DNA of 64,000 bases, taken from positions 23,540 through 87,539 of the forward strand of contig NZ_AONQ01000010.1 in assembly GCF_000342045.1 (NCBI RefSeq), read 5' to 3'. The notes under the pieces were generated by a model that saw only the letters and a list, made by a program, of their open reading frames with translations, had not been told where the DNA came from and did no database searches. This document shows positions 1-10,069 of the stretch, one piece after another. Every line of letters starts with the position of its first letter. Position 1 is the first letter of the stretch. A program made the translations under genes and the position numbers. Source of the DNA: Paramagnetospirillum caucaseum. Its GTDB lineage: Bacteria; Pseudomonadota; Alphaproteobacteria; Rhodospirillales; Magnetospirillaceae.

Positions 1-3000
1 GCTTCGCATGGTCCGGCAACTGCAGTTCGAACACATCCGTCCGGCACGCATGAACAAGATGGACATGCCGCTGCACCCGATGCGGCTTTGTGTAGCCACC
101 GGGGCAGAAGCCATCACGGGTCATCTCGGTGCCCCGTCCGCGTGCAAGTGGGCGGTGGCGGCGAATTGCCTCGGGAAGAGGCGTCTCGGTGCGACCGTCG
201 CCCGTCGGCATCGGCTCGGCTTTCCCGCATTCGAGACAGACTGCATAACCGCCCCCGGCCGCCCCGCTCGCCATGACCACCACCTGTCCCTCGGCATCGG
301 CACGAAGCCTTCCCGCAGTTGGATCGGGGAGCGCAATCCATGGCGCGCCCGCTGCGGACAGGAGGGGAGCATCATAGGGTAGGTGTGCAAGGCACTCGTA
401 ACCCGTATGCGGCTGGCGCCGGCCAAGAAAGCCGACCGGTCGCAGGACCTTGCGCGGCCCCCCTAGCGGGGCACCGCAGTGGGGGCAGGAATGGGGGGCA
501 AGACTGTCAAGACCGAACGCCGCGCAGGTTGGGCACATCCAGAACTCGCGGAAGTCCTCAAGCTTGGAGGCGTCAGCATCTGCTCCCCACGCCGGACGAA
601 TGCCTTCGGACAGATGGACGAGTCCGTCCACCACCACTTCGGCTCCCGGCGCATATTCACGAATGGCGATATCCAGGGAGCGGGAGGCGCCTCCGCGCCG
701 ATCACCAAAGATGATCGCCCCTGCCTCGGCGTCGTCACGACGCCCCTTGAGGTGGTCGAAACTCACCACATCGGTCGGAAAGCCATAGGCGGGTGTAAAG
801 CCTCGACGGGCCAATTCGGACAGCAGGAATTCGCCACGGAGCCGTTTCGCTCGCAGGGCGAAGGCGTCGCGCACGTCCTTGTCGTCTGCCGCCTCCTGCC
901 TGTCAAGCAACGCGCGATGCTCGGTCCTCCATCGCGTCACTAAGCGTTCCAACGCAACCGCCGCCACCGCGCACAGCACCGCTACCGTCTCGCCCTCCAG
1001 CGCCGTGCCGGCAAGCAGGCCCTGCAGCAAGGTGATGCGTTGGTCACTTGCCCCCCAACTGCCCCGCAGATCATCGATGAACAAGTCGGCAGGAGCATCG
1101 GGCAATACCTCTTGCGCCATCGTGTCGCCGGCGCCCAGGAAGCCCCCCACGCTCGCTTTTACGTCAAGTCCACCGCGTTCGGCCAGCCAGGAGGCGAGAA
1201 GGGCCGCGTTCACATGGCGCTCCACCTGCCTGCGGCTGTCGAGCCAGACCTTTGGTGCGGCAATCGGCCGGGCGAGGAACGTCGCGGGGTCGGTAAAGGT
1301 CTGCCAATCGATCGGCAGATCGCGGCAGAAGGTCACGCCGAAGGCCCAGGGTTCGCCGCGCCGTCCGGCCCGGCCCACCCGTTGGCGGTAGTTCGAGACC
1401 GAGGGTGGCACGTTCGCATTGACCACCAACCGCACCTGAGGGATGTCCACCCCCATCTCCATCGTGGTCGAGCAATTGAGCAGATTGATCCGCCCCTCCC
1501 GGAAGCTCTCCTCATAGGTCTTGAGTACGGCGCGGGGAATTTGTGCAGAATGTTCCTGCGCCCTTAAAAACGGCGGATAGACGGCAATACGGTCGTGCGG
1601 ATTGGTCCACAGGCCGCGTCGGCGCAGTTCTGCCACATCTGGACTGGACTCACACCAGTGGGCAACCTCCTGGCGCCGGTTCGAGTCAAGCCCCCCCGCA
1701 TTGGCGTGGGGAAGCCGGGGGAAGGCAATTTCCTCCATGGCGCGGGAGACGTCATAAGGACTGTTGCCTGCGATGGCGTAGCCAAAGGGACGCCTGGTGA
1801 TGGGACAGAGAAAAGCGCGGTCGAGCTGGACGACGGCGGCGCGCGAAAAGTCGAGGCGCCAAACGCCCTTGCCAACGTCGCGTGCCGCCGTCGAGGTGAT
1901 CAACGACCACAGGGCGGACAGGACTTCACCGGCGCGATCCTGGTCGATCCGGCACTCGCTGTCGCCGCCGATCAGGCCGTAAACCAGGCGATGCAAGCGC
2001 GTCGGGAGTGGCCCCGGCTTCGGTCCGGGCCATTGCTTTGCATTCTTGGGGCGATCCTCGGCCAGCGTGCCATGCGGGACCACGCCGTTGAGGTTCCCGA
2101 AGCGGGGGGAAATGAGCGGAACCATCCAATCGGGAACATCGACCGCCAGATTGTTCCGGAACACGAAATCCACCGCAGCCAGCGCCAGCCCCATCCAGCC
2201 TGAATGATCGACCCCGGCTTCGCCCAGCGGGCGCGGGACAGCCATTGCGGCGGCTCTTTGCTCAAGCGCCGGAAAGGAAAGACGAAGCAGTCCCAAGGTC
2301 TCCGGATTATTCTGGATGCGTGGGCGTCGGAACAGTTCCCGATACAGGAATATTTCGGCCAGCAATGCAGGGTTGTCGCCAATTTCAACCCCAACCAATC
2401 GCCGCGGTCGCCAGACATCGCCCGCGAAGTTCTTCAATTCGTCCTGCCCGGAGAATCGACGCACAAGTTCTGTCCAAGGCACCGGGCGCGTCGGGCCGCT
2501 CCTAAGCCGCGTGAGTTCCGCCTCGACTTCCTCGATCTTATCCTCGAAATCGTCGGCAAATTTCCTGTAGCGCTCAAGATCCCGTTTAAGTTCGGCGATT
2601 TTTTGTGGGATTTCACGGGTGTCACCCTGGTCCTGCACGGCGTGCCACAGGAATGCGCGCGTCAGGGTGCGCTCGGCCTCTTGCTGGAGCTTGGCGGCGA
2701 GCCTGGCCACCCCCTGCCGGCTGTCCGAGAAGCTGATAGCCCGCCGTCCGCCCGCCGGAAGGCCGGGTTGGTCCAGCGGCGGCGCCAGATCCTCCAGCAG
2801 AAGCGGCAAGCCGTTGCCCATGAAGAACGCCGGGCCGAACCACAAAGGCGCAACCCGCGAGTCGCCAGCGCCGCCGCAGCAACCGCGCATGGTCACGTCA
2901 TGAATCAGCCGGATGCGAACCGACTCGGCGCCCAGAGGCGGGACGTTGTCGAAAATGCGGCCGGTTTCGACGACAACCCACGCTTCGTCCGCTGCCCCGT

Positions 3001-4588
3001 TGGCGGGTGCCAGCCAGACTTGTCCCACGTCCTCCGGCGCCGCCCCCTCCTCATTGGGTTCGGCATCCACGGCGAAATCATCGCTCTCTTCCCTTACCAG
3101 CGCCTCAAGCCGTGGCTGGGGGCCGCCACGCACGGTGGCGACGAGATGAGGCGTGCCGCATTCGGTACAGGAGACCACCTCAAACACGGGGGCACCGCAG
3201 GCGCAACGGCTGCGCGGCAACAGGGAGATGCCGCCATAGCCCCAGCCCGAGTCCTCGGCCGATAGTTCCGGATCACGGGCCGCGCAGTCCGGATTGATGC
3301 AAGCCCACAGGCCGCCCTGAGCGCGGTGGAACAGATGCGCCCGCCATGGCAGCAGGCGATGGCCGTCCCGTTCGGCCATGGCGCCAGCGTCGAGCACCGA
3401 TTGCGCCGCATTACGTAATGCCGGATCGCCAAAGATAATCCGTGCGACATCGCCCAGCCCGATGGCACCCGCGCTCATTTCGCGCCGCAACGTTTGCACG
3501 CGGGGGTGCGGGGCGAGCCGGTCCCACAGGGCATCCGCGCCGAGGCCGGCGAGAGCCGTGGCGTTGATGGGGGTATCCGCGCCCGGCTGCGGCATGTCCG
3601 GCTCGACCGCCCGTCCCTCGATCACCCGCGCCGCGTCTTCCGGCTGCCCGGCAAGGGCAGCAAGGAAAGCCCGCAGCTTGCCTTGCGCATCCACCTCGCC
3701 GCCGATCGTCGCCGACGTCGCCATCAGCGTTACCTGTTGGGACGTGACCCCAAAGGCGGCCCGCACGCGACGCAACAGCAGCGCCATCTCGGCCGCTTGC
3801 GAGCCGACGTAGGAATGCGCCTCGTCGAGCACGATCCACCGAAGCGCACCCGCCGATGCTTCAAGGATCGCACGGTCTTGTGCGCGCAACAGCAGGTATT
3901 CCAACATGGCGACATTGGTTACCAGGATTTCGGGGGGACATACGCGGATCGACCGGCGGTCACCCACTTCCGCTGGCGACAGGGCACGACCGTTCTGCCG
4001 GCGGGTCTCGGGCGTTTCTCCGTTGTAAAGGGCGAACCGCACCCTGCCACCTAGCCCCTCGGCCCAGGCGGAAAGCCGCTCCCGCTGGCTTTCAATCAAG
4101 GCATTCAAGGGATAGAGCAGGATCGCCTGCACGCCGCCGCCGCGCCGAGGGTGACGCAGAAGGTCATCCAGCACGGGGATCAGGAAGCATTCCGTCTTGC
4201 CCGAACCGGTGCCCGACGTCACGAGCACCGATTGGTCGTGTTCAAGGCTCGCCCGCCAGGCTTCGATCTGGTGGGCATACGGCTTTAGCGTCCGTGGCAT
4301 GGCATGCTCGCCCGCGCAGTCAAGCGCGGTGACGAGATCGGGATGTAGAAGCGTCCCTGAAAGGTCGCCAAGAGATTGATCGGCGGTCGCCCAAACCCGC
4401 GCCGTCTCGAAGACGGGATCGGCCAGCATCGATTCCGCCGTGCCCGGCTGCGCGGCCAGACGCCGCAGCAGGACCGCATTAAGCGCCGTGTTCGCCACGC
4501 GGGCGTGCGCGACCACGGCGGCGGCCGAACGACACACCAGCTTGTCGATGGTCTCAACAAGTTCGGAAGAGCCGTGTCGATCCGTCAC
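1..4588 (-). CDS. druE: DruE-like superfamily 2 helicase with DUF1998 start (partial, 3' end off the window)
   Basis: Large DEAD/DEAH-type helicase, with about 1529 residues visible and no stop before the left edge. Motifs seen by translating the minus strand: Walker A GTGSGKTE near residue 125, DEAH near 255, SAT near 290, two Cys pairs (CINPDC and CACG/CTEC) near 420-460 suggesting a zinc ribbon, a FSDSRQ motif typical of this helicase group, and motif VI QRVGRAGRRG near 1070. RTDVFEL near residue 1508 looks like the beginning of DUF1998. The GTG start overlaps the stop of the upstream gene (GTGA), so the two are translationally coupled. The order of a roughly 1050-aa protein without recognisable domains followed by a DUF1998 helicase matches Druantia type III (DruH-DruE). 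Family assignment is from architecture and memory of the family, without a search. A related DISARM- or Dpd-type helicase is the alternative. Confidence 0.7.
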   Translation of the reverse strand, partial: MTDRHGSSELVETIDKLVCRSAAAVVAHARVANTALNAVLLRRLAAQPGTAESMLADPVFETARVWATADQSLGDLSGTLLHPDLVTALDCAGEHAMPRTLKPYAHQIEAWRASLEHDQSVLVTSGTGSGKTECFLIPVLDDLLRHPRRGGGVQAILLYPLNALIESQRERLSAWAEGLGGRVRFALYNGETPETRRQNGRALSPAEVGDRRSIRVCPPEILVTNVAMLEYLLLRAQDRAILEASAGALRWIVLDEAHSYVGSQAAEMALLLRRVRAAFGVTSQQVTLMATSATIGGEVDAQGKLRAFLAALAGQPEDAARVIEGRAVEPDMPQPGADTPINATALAGLGADALWDRLAPHPRVQTLRREMSAGAIGLGDVARIIFGDPALRNAAQSVLDAGAMAERDGHRLLPWRAHLFHRAQGGLWACINPDCAARDPELSAEDSGWGYGGISLLPRSRCACGAPVFEVVSCTECGTPHLVATVRGGPQPRLEALVREESDDFAVDAEPNEEGAAPEDVGQVWLAPANGAADEAWVVVETGRIFDNVPPLGAESVRIRLIHDVTMRGCCGGAGDSRVAPLWFGPAFFMGNGLPLLLEDLAPPLDQPGLPAGGRRAISFSDSRQGVARLAAKLQQEAERTLTRAFLWHAVQDQGDTREIPQKIAELKRDLERYRKFADDFEDKIEEVEAELTRLRSGPTRPVPWTELVRRFSGQDELKNFAGDVWRPRRLVGVEIGDNPALLAEIFLYRELFRRPRIQNNPETLGLLRLSFPALEQRAAAMAVPRPLGEAGVDHSGWMGLALAAVDFVFRNNLAVDVPDWMVPLISPRFGNLNGVVPHGTLAEDRPKNAKQWPGPKPGPLPTRLHRLVYGLIGGDSECRIDQDRAGEVLSALWSLITSTAARDVGKGVWRLDFSRAAVVQLDRAFLCPITRRPFGYAIAGNSPYDVSRAMEEIAFPRLPHANAGGLDSNRRQEVAHWCESSPDVAELRRRGLWTNPHDRIAVYPPFLRAQEHSAQIPRAVLKTYEESFREGRINLLNCSTTMEMGVDIPQVRLVVNANVPPSVSNYRQRVGRAGRRGEPWAFGVTFCRDLPIDWQTFTDPATFLARPIAAPKVWLDSRRQVERHVNAALLASWLAERGGLDVKASVGGFLGAGDTMAQEVLPDAPADLFIDDLRGSWGASDQRITLLQGLLAGTALEGETVAVLCAVAAVALERLVTRWRTEHRALLDRQEAADDKDVRDAFALRAKRLRGEFLLSELARRGFTPAYGFPTDVVSFDHLKGRRDDAEAGAIIFGDRRGGASRSLDIAIREYAPGAEVVVDGLVHLSEGIRPAWGADADASKLEDFREFWMCPTCAAFGLDSLAPHSCPHCGAPLGGPRKVLRPVGFLGRRQPHTGYECLAHLPYDAPLLSAAGAPWIALPDPTAGRLRADAEGQVVVMASGAAGGGYAVCLECGKAEPMPTGDGRTETPLPEAIRRHRPLARGRGTEMTRDGFCPGGYTKPHRVQRHVHLVHACRTDVFELQLPDHAK

Positions 4589-7500
4589 CGTAATTCCCCC
4601 TCCAACACAAGTTCTATCGCAACTGGCAGCGCCTCGTCGAACCAGACGGGATCGGCGAGGCGCAGGGTCAGAATACGCAGAGATTCCGCCAGATCGGGGT
4701 GTGCGCGCAAGCGCAACGCGGCCTCCGCCACCACAACCGGACCGTCGAGCAGGGGCCGCACATAGGGGTTAAGGTTCTCACCGATCCTCACCCGCCGCGA
4801 GACCACATGGCTGGTGCCGTCGGGCAGGCGGGAAAACCGTCTTGCGGTCTCCTGGGCAAGCGAATCGATCCGCTCGCGCGGCTTGGCGGCACGCAATGGG
4901 ATCGGCGCACCATCGGCCGGCGGCAGGGCGAAGGGCTGCATTCCCGCGGCCAAGAACGCATGGGCCAGATGGCCTCGAAGCTCCGGTCGCAACGCAAGAA
5001 TCTGCCCAGCCCGCCGCGCAACCGTCTGTTGTGAAAGCGCTTCCCCCTCCAAGGGGTCAAAGGCGGCCTCATGAAACCGCGAGCGCTGACGGTTGAGATC
5101 GACCGACAGGCCCGTCACCCAGTCGGAACAAGTGAGCAGCGGCCACCAGATCGGCGCTGCGTCTTCAAGGGCGAGCGCTTCAGCCAATTCCTCGGACTTG
5201 ACGCGAAACAGGATAACCACTGCGGCTGCGGGAACCTGCCCGAGCGCCTGGACCTGATCGAGCGCGCCGGCATCACCGCCTTCACGCGCGGCCCTGATCA
5301 GCGCCCACTGGCTCCGCCATTCGGGGGCGCAGGGCATGCCCAGCAGTCTTTTCCATTTGTCGGTATAGCCACCAATGCGTTCCTGGCGCGTCGATCTGCG
5401 CATGGGGACGGCGGACCAGGGAAATGGGCGCATCACCCCCCCCTGGTCCGACCGCCCTTGAACGAACCAGAGCACGGGGGCCCCGCCCAGCCAGTCGCGC
5501 AGGTCGATTTCGCCCTCGGCATGGCGCTGATGGACCACCAGAGGCTCGGACAGAGTGATGGCGTGCAGGTGGGTCCGCCCTGGCCCGAGGCGGCAGCGAT
5601 CGCCCTCAATTGCGGCGATCCAGTCATAGCGGCCAATCTCAAGTCGCCGTCCCGGATCGCCTCCGGCGATCACGTTCAGATTGACTCGGGCGTCCGGTCC
5701 CGCCAGGGCAAGGATCGAGCGAAGCAGTGGTTCGTAGGCGGCGAGCCGCACCTCTCCCTGTACCTGCACTGCGACTGCCGCACCCCCATTGGCGATTCGC
5801 ATCTGGAGAGCCCCTCCGCTCGAAGGAAGAAAGCCTCGCCAGCCGGCGAGACTCCCCAGGGCGATAGGCCGGTCCCGCTCGAGGCGCTTTCCTTGCGGGT
5901 CCACAAGCATGCCGGACCGCGACGGCCAGGGCGCGGCAAGCGATAGGGCGGCGCCCGTGCACGCATCGGACAGCCGCAGATACAGCAAACCGGGCGCCTG
6001 TCCCGGCACCGCCAAGTCCAGGGCGACTCGCCCTGTCGAATCCGTAACCGCGCGTGCAGCGCCCCCCTGGGCGGTGAGGGCGACGTGCGAGCCGGGCTCC
6101 AGCCCGCCCCCTTCAAGCCGCACTTCGCCGGATCGCGTCTCGAGCAGGTCGAAGGCGAGCGTGTCCGGCAAGGCGACGAGGCGCATCCGGGCGACAACGT
6201 CGCCGTCATGCAGCCATTCGGCAAGCCGACCGTGCAGAAGGTGTGGAAGAGGCCGGATCAGAACCTCCTTGCCGAGCCGGCGCAAGACGCCGTCCCCCAG
6301 GCTTCCCCAGAACTCCGGTGTTCCGCGGATCACGGTGACACCATTGATCGCCGTCCAGCCGACCAGTCCTTGTCCGAGGGCGAGCAAATGCGCCGCGGCT
6401 TCCTCGGTGTCTTCGCCGGTGGCGATCCGCAGTCGCAAACCGCCAATCTCAACCTCGCCCCGACCGCAAAGCGGCCATAGCCATCCCCCGGGCGCGGGCT
6501 CGGGCCGCCCGATGGTGACGCCTTGGGGAATGTCCGGCGGGGAGTCCGACGGGCTGAGGAGCCAAACCACGTCCGCCCGCGTCCGCCCGCGGCCAGACAG
6601 CGGCACCAGGTGAGCGGCGAACTCGGTGTTCGGGTCAGGGCTACGCCACAGACTGGGAGCCTCTTCCACTGCGGGCATCCCGGCGTCGACGACGGCTTCT
6701 CCGACTAATCTCCCGTCCGCATGGGCGGAGAGCACCAGCGGTTGTTCCGGTTCGAGCGGCAACGGAACATTTCCGTGTGCGCCCAGCCGAAGAACCCGCC
6801 ACCCCCCCACATCCGGAATTCCGAGCAGACTGGTCGTGGCGGCGCCGGTTGACAGTCGTGGGATAAGACGCAGCCTCAGGTCCGGGGAGACCCCATCCAG
6901 AAGTCGTTCTGGCAGAAGTCCTCCATCCGCCAGAACGGCAACGCCCGCCCACCCATTCCCGTCGGCGCGCCTGTGCAATTCTCGCCAGGCGAGTAGGCCG
7001 CCGGCAGGGGAAACTGCGCCGCGCTCGGCCGCAAGTGCGGGGCGAACGAGCGCAACAAGCGCGGCGGGGGAAAGGCGGAACGGCAACGCGCTTTTCCAGC
7101 CCGGGTCGTGGACATCGAGCCATCGCTCCGCGGCTTCAGCGGGAAGATCCTCCGGCAATCTCCGACGGATTCCGACCAGCGCCAGGGCCAGATCGGATAA
7201 AAGACGCGCCGTTTCCTCGGTGCGAAAAACCTGGGGCAGTGAGGCGACATGGCGGCACCCGGCCACGTAGGCCACTTGCGGGCCTAGCTCTCTCTCGGCC
7301 TCGATGTCGCGCGTTATGGCGACGATGGCCCCCTGATAGCGCCCCGCTTCGGCAACGAGGGCATCGGGCAGCCCACCTTCCGCCATGAGGCTGTAGAGGT
7401 ACAGGTGGTGTCGCGCCTCGGAAAGCCGCACCTTTCGGCGCCACCACGGGATGCCAAGGTCAACCAACTTCACGGCGACCGCCTGGTTTTCCGTCAGCCG

Positions 7501-7743
7501 AAGCCCCTCGAACACGAATGCCCAGGTGAGTTGACCGCCCGGATGAAGGCTGCGGATATGTTCCGCCGCCCAGAGCACGAAACCCGACGCAGTGGAGCGG
7601 TGCACCTGACCCGACGCAATACGCAGGCGCAGGTCGCGCGATAATCTTACTCTTTCATCCTCTGTGCAGCCGTAGATATGCAGCGGACGACCATCCGGCG
7701 CTTCCAGTCCAGATCGTCCGAGGATCTCCTGAACGACTTGCAT
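4585..7743 (-). CDS. druH: DruH-like protein of a Druantia type III-like defence operon
   Basis: A 1052-aa protein with no enzymatic motif I can recognise. It is rich in Leu, Arg and Gly with many short beta-like stretches, and has no signal peptide or clear membrane segment. Its length, the N-terminal region (residues 30-170) and its position directly upstream of a DUF1998-type helicase resemble the STY4851/ECs_5259-like family that forms DruH in Druantia type III. In that system DruH and DruE together protect against phages by an unknown mechanism. The ATG at 7743 is preceded by AAGGAA at a suitable distance. The stop overlaps the GTG start of the helicase. The helicase neighbour is the stronger half of the evidence; the identity of this protein is inferred. 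Confidence 0.55.
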   Translation of the reverse strand: MQVVQEILGRSGLEAPDGRPLHIYGCTEDERVRLSRDLRLRIASGQVHRSTASGFVLWAAEHIRSLHPGGQLTWAFVFEGLRLTENQAVAVKLVDLGIPWWRRKVRLSEARHHLYLYSLMAEGGLPDALVAEAGRYQGAIVAITRDIEAERELGPQVAYVAGCRHVASLPQVFRTEETARLLSDLALALVGIRRRLPEDLPAEAAERWLDVHDPGWKSALPFRLSPAALVALVRPALAAERGAVSPAGGLLAWRELHRRADGNGWAGVAVLADGGLLPERLLDGVSPDLRLRLIPRLSTGAATTSLLGIPDVGGWRVLRLGAHGNVPLPLEPEQPLVLSAHADGRLVGEAVVDAGMPAVEEAPSLWRSPDPNTEFAAHLVPLSGRGRTRADVVWLLSPSDSPPDIPQGVTIGRPEPAPGGWLWPLCGRGEVEIGGLRLRIATGEDTEEAAAHLLALGQGLVGWTAINGVTVIRGTPEFWGSLGDGVLRRLGKEVLIRPLPHLLHGRLAEWLHDGDVVARMRLVALPDTLAFDLLETRSGEVRLEGGGLEPGSHVALTAQGGAARAVTDSTGRVALDLAVPGQAPGLLYLRLSDACTGAALSLAAPWPSRSGMLVDPQGKRLERDRPIALGSLAGWRGFLPSSGGALQMRIANGGAAVAVQVQGEVRLAAYEPLLRSILALAGPDARVNLNVIAGGDPGRRLEIGRYDWIAAIEGDRCRLGPGRTHLHAITLSEPLVVHQRHAEGEIDLRDWLGGAPVLWFVQGRSDQGGVMRPFPWSAVPMRRSTRQERIGGYTDKWKRLLGMPCAPEWRSQWALIRAAREGGDAGALDQVQALGQVPAAAVVILFRVKSEELAEALALEDAAPIWWPLLTCSDWVTGLSVDLNRQRSRFHEAAFDPLEGEALSQQTVARRAGQILALRPELRGHLAHAFLAAGMQPFALPPADGAPIPLRAAKPRERIDSLAQETARRFSRLPDGTSHVVSRRVRIGENLNPYVRPLLDGPVVVAEAALRLRAHPDLAESLRILTLRLADPVWFDEALPVAIELVLEGELR

Positions 7744-8107
7744 TCAATTCCTTGCCTGGGAATGACTGTACGTGACACACACTCTTTCGAAGATCCTTAC
7801 CCAACGTATGATTACTTCGGATGGCGAAATTTGTCCAGATAGCTCCAGCTGGATGGATACATTGAATCGGTTACATTCAGCCGGAAGTTATGGCCCGCTC
7901 GGTATGGAGCCGGTGCAGGCGAAGTCGTCGTTGACGGTCGCCGGTCAATCCGTGACCTCCGGTCAGCCTATCGATGGATGGCCGAGCAAATGATAGAGCC
8001 GCCGCCATGTCTCGGCGCATTTCCGCTCTGGGCATGGGCCCAGTGGTCCGGGGCCTTATCGAGTCTAGGATTGCGGCGCAATTTTACATAGGGTTAAAAT
8101 TGGCCCT
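7744..8107. other. intergenic region between the defence operon and the XRE regulator
   Basis: About 360 bases between divergent genes. I see no convincing coding sequence: a short open frame at 7772-7993 has no family resemblance or good ribosome site. The stretch is less GC-rich than its surroundings and must carry the promoter of the minus-strand defence operon and that of the plus-strand regulator. The palindrome at its right end is listed separately. Confidence 0.5.
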
Positions 8108-8110
8108 ATG
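8087..8110. promoter_or_regulatory. operator-like inverted repeat over the XRE gene start
   Basis: CATAGGG (8087-8093) and CCCTATG (8104-8110) are exact inverted arms around a 10-base AT-rich spacer. The right arm contains the ATG of the XRE gene, and AT-rich promoter-like sequence lies within and upstream of it. This geometry suits autorepression by the encoded helix-turn-helix protein. Function is inferred. Confidence 0.5.
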
Positions 8111-8386
8111 ACACGCGACCGCGATCCGGACAATTTGAAGGCGATCGGGGCCCGCCTGCGGGCGGCCCGACTTGCGCTCGGGCTGACGCAGAAGGACCTC
8201 TACGAGCCGTTGGGCGTCAAGGCAGCGACCTGGAATCACTGGGAGAGCGGCAAGCGTCTGCCCGATCCTCTTGTGATGGTTAAGTTGAAAGAAATGCACG
8301 GTATTACAATAGATTGGATCTATGCGGGAGATGCGTCCTCCCTCCCCTTCTCGCTGGCAAAGGCGGTGCTACAAGCCGCGTCGTGA
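8108..8386 (+). CDS. XRE/Cro-family transcriptional regulator
   Basis: A 92-aa protein with a classic helix-turn-helix domain at about residues 12-70. LRAARLALGLTQKDLYEPLG forms the first helices, and VKAATWNHWESGKRLPDP is the recognition region and following turn. The short C-terminal part is hydrophobic and may serve dimerisation. Its start codon lies in a palindrome, suggesting autoregulation. It sits between the Druantia-like operon (divergent) and the serine recombinase cassette (same strand, 118 bases downstream), so it could control either. The sequence does not say which. Confidence 0.85.
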   Translation: MTRDRDPDNLKAIGARLRAARLALGLTQKDLYEPLGVKAATWNHWESGKRLPDPLVMVKLKEMHGITIDWIYAGDASSLPFSLAKAVLQAAS

Positions 8387-8447
8387 TACTAAAACCGCGC
8401 CGCCCCCGATGACGACTCATGGAGCAGCTTGGCCCCTCTTGAAATTA

Positions 8448-8458
8448 TACGCAGCGTA
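8448..8458. promoter_or_regulatory. short palindrome upstream of the recombinase gene
   Basis: TACGC-A-GCGTA is a perfect 5-bp-arm palindrome in an AT-rich stretch (8441-8463) within the 117-base gap before the recombinase gene. It could be an operator or a recombinase-related site. It is short, so chance is possible. Confidence 0.25.
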
Positions 8459-8503
8459 AAAACATGGTAGGGCTCAAGAGCACCCCGAACCCCTGCCGGA
8501 CAA

Positions 8504-10069
8504 ATGCCGCACCCGCCTTCAGAGCACCCCACCGCCCCACATTCGCGCCCGATCCGCGCGGCCCAGTACGTGCGGATGTCGACCGAGCACCAGCAATACT
8601 CGACGGAGAACCAGGAAGAGGCTATCCGCCAGTATGCGACTCGGCGCGGCATCGAAATCGTTCGTACCTACGCCGACGAGGGTAAGAGTGGGCTGAGTCT
8701 GGACGGGCGCGATGCTCTGAAACAGCTACTGGAGCACGTTCAGGGCGGGGCCGTCGATTTCTCCCTCATCCTGGTCTACGACGTCAGCCGCTGGGGCCGG
8801 TTCCAGGACGCCGACGAGGCCGCCCACAACGAGTTCGTCTGCAGGCGTGCCGGAATCGATGTTCAGTATTGCGCCGAGCCCTTCGAAAACGACGGCAGCT
8901 TCGGTTCCGACATCCAGAAAATGCTCAAGCGCAAGATGGCCGGCGAATATAGCCGCGAGCTCTCCGTCAAGGTCTTTGCCGGCCAATGCCGCTTGATCGA
9001 GCACGGATATCGGCAGGGAGGCCCGTCCGGCTATGGGCTTCGCCGGGAGCTCATTGACCACACAGGCGCAGCCAAAGGCGAACTGGTACGCGGCGAGCAC
9101 AAGAGCATCCACACCGACCGCGTGGTTCTGATTCCTGGACCGCCCGAGGAGGTGACCACCGTCCAATGGATGTACCGGGCCTTCGTGGAAGAAGGGATGT
9201 CAGAACGGGAGATCGCCTTACTCCTCAACAACCGCGGCATTTCCACGGACCTCGGCCACCCGTGGACACGGGGCACCGTCCATCAAGTGCTGATCAACGA
9301 GAAGTACATCGGCAACAATGTCTGGAACCGGATGTCCTTCAAGCTGAAAAAGCGAAGGGTCAGAAACCGTCCGGACTTGTGGGTTCGCGCAGATGGTGCA
9401 TTCGAACCGATCATTGACCGACATTTGTTTGATGCCGCACAGGCGATCATCTGCCAACGTTCACTTCGATTCTCCGACGAGGAGATGCTAGAAGGATTGA
9501 AGCAGTTGGTCTTCGAGCGCGGATACCTCTCGGGCTTGATCATCGACGAAACCGAGCATCTCCCGTCAAGTTCGGCTTATCGCACTCGCTTCGGCAGTCT
9601 GCTGCGTGCCTACCAGTTGGTCGGCTACTCGCCCGATCGCGATTACCGATACATCGAGATCAACCGCGTCCTACGGCGAATGCACCCGGATATTCTGGCC
9701 GAGGTAATTTCAAGGATCGAGCACCTCGGCGGCAGCGTGCGGTGTGACCCGGCAACCGACATCCTCACGGTGAACGAGGAGTTCACTGCTTCCATTGTGA
9801 TCGTACGCTGCCTGACGATGCCCGCCGGCTCACTGCGCTGGAAAATGCGCTTCGATGCCGGCCTGCGCCCGGACATCACCCTGGCCGTCCGCATGGATGC
9901 CGGGAACGAGCACCCGCTCGACTACTACCTTCTGCCCCGGGTCGACGTGGCGGCCGGAGCCGTCCGGCTGAAGGAAGAGAACAGCATCTATTGGGACGCC
10001 TATCGCTTCGATTCCATCGACCACTTCTTCTGGCTGGCCTCCCGCGCAAACATCAGGAGCGTCGCATGA
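8504..10069 (+). CDS. large serine recombinase
   Basis: A 521-aa serine recombinase. The resolvase domain spans about residues 15-165 with the nucleophile in YVRMSTEHQ, an arginine in VSRWGR and the usual E-helix region with KRKMAGEYSRELS. A recombinase domain follows at about 180-300 (GYGLRRE, ALLLNNRGI, HQVLINEKYIGN). The C-terminal part lacks the CxxC zinc ribbon seen in many phage integrases and is divergent. It probably catalyses site-specific DNA exchange. The stop overlaps the ATG of the first ParB-like gene (ATGA), so recombinase and partition-type proteins are made together. It is unlike the second serine recombinase at 52.1 kb and belongs to a separate mobile unit. Confidence 0.9.
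   Translation: MPHPPSEHPTAPHSRPIRAAQYVRMSTEHQQYSTENQEEAIRQYATRRGIEIVRTYADEGKSGLSLDGRDALKQLLEHVQGGAVDFSLILVYDVSRWGRFQDADEAAHNEFVCRRAGIDVQYCAEPFENDGSFGSDIQKMLKRKMAGEYSRELSVKVFAGQCRLIEHGYRQGGPSGYGLRRELIDHTGAAKGELVRGEHKSIHTDRVVLIPGPPEEVTTVQWMYRAFVEEGMSEREIALLLNNRGISTDLGHPWTRGTVHQVLINEKYIGNNVWNRMSFKLKKRRVRNRPDLWVRADGAFEPIIDRHLFDAAQAIICQRSLRFSDEEMLEGLKQLVFERGYLSGLIIDETEHLPSSSAYRTRFGSLLRAYQLVGYSPDRDYRYIEINRVLRRMHPDILAEVISRIEHLGGSVRCDPATDILTVNEEFTASIVIVRCLTMPAGSLRWKMRFDAGLRPDITLAVRMDAGNEHPLDYYLLPRVDVAAGAVRLKEENSIYWDAYRFDSIDHFFWLASRANIRSVA

Noticed and set aside
7772..7993. 73-aa plus-strand frame in the defence-regulator gap
   Set aside because: No ribosome site, no family pattern and no conserved composition.
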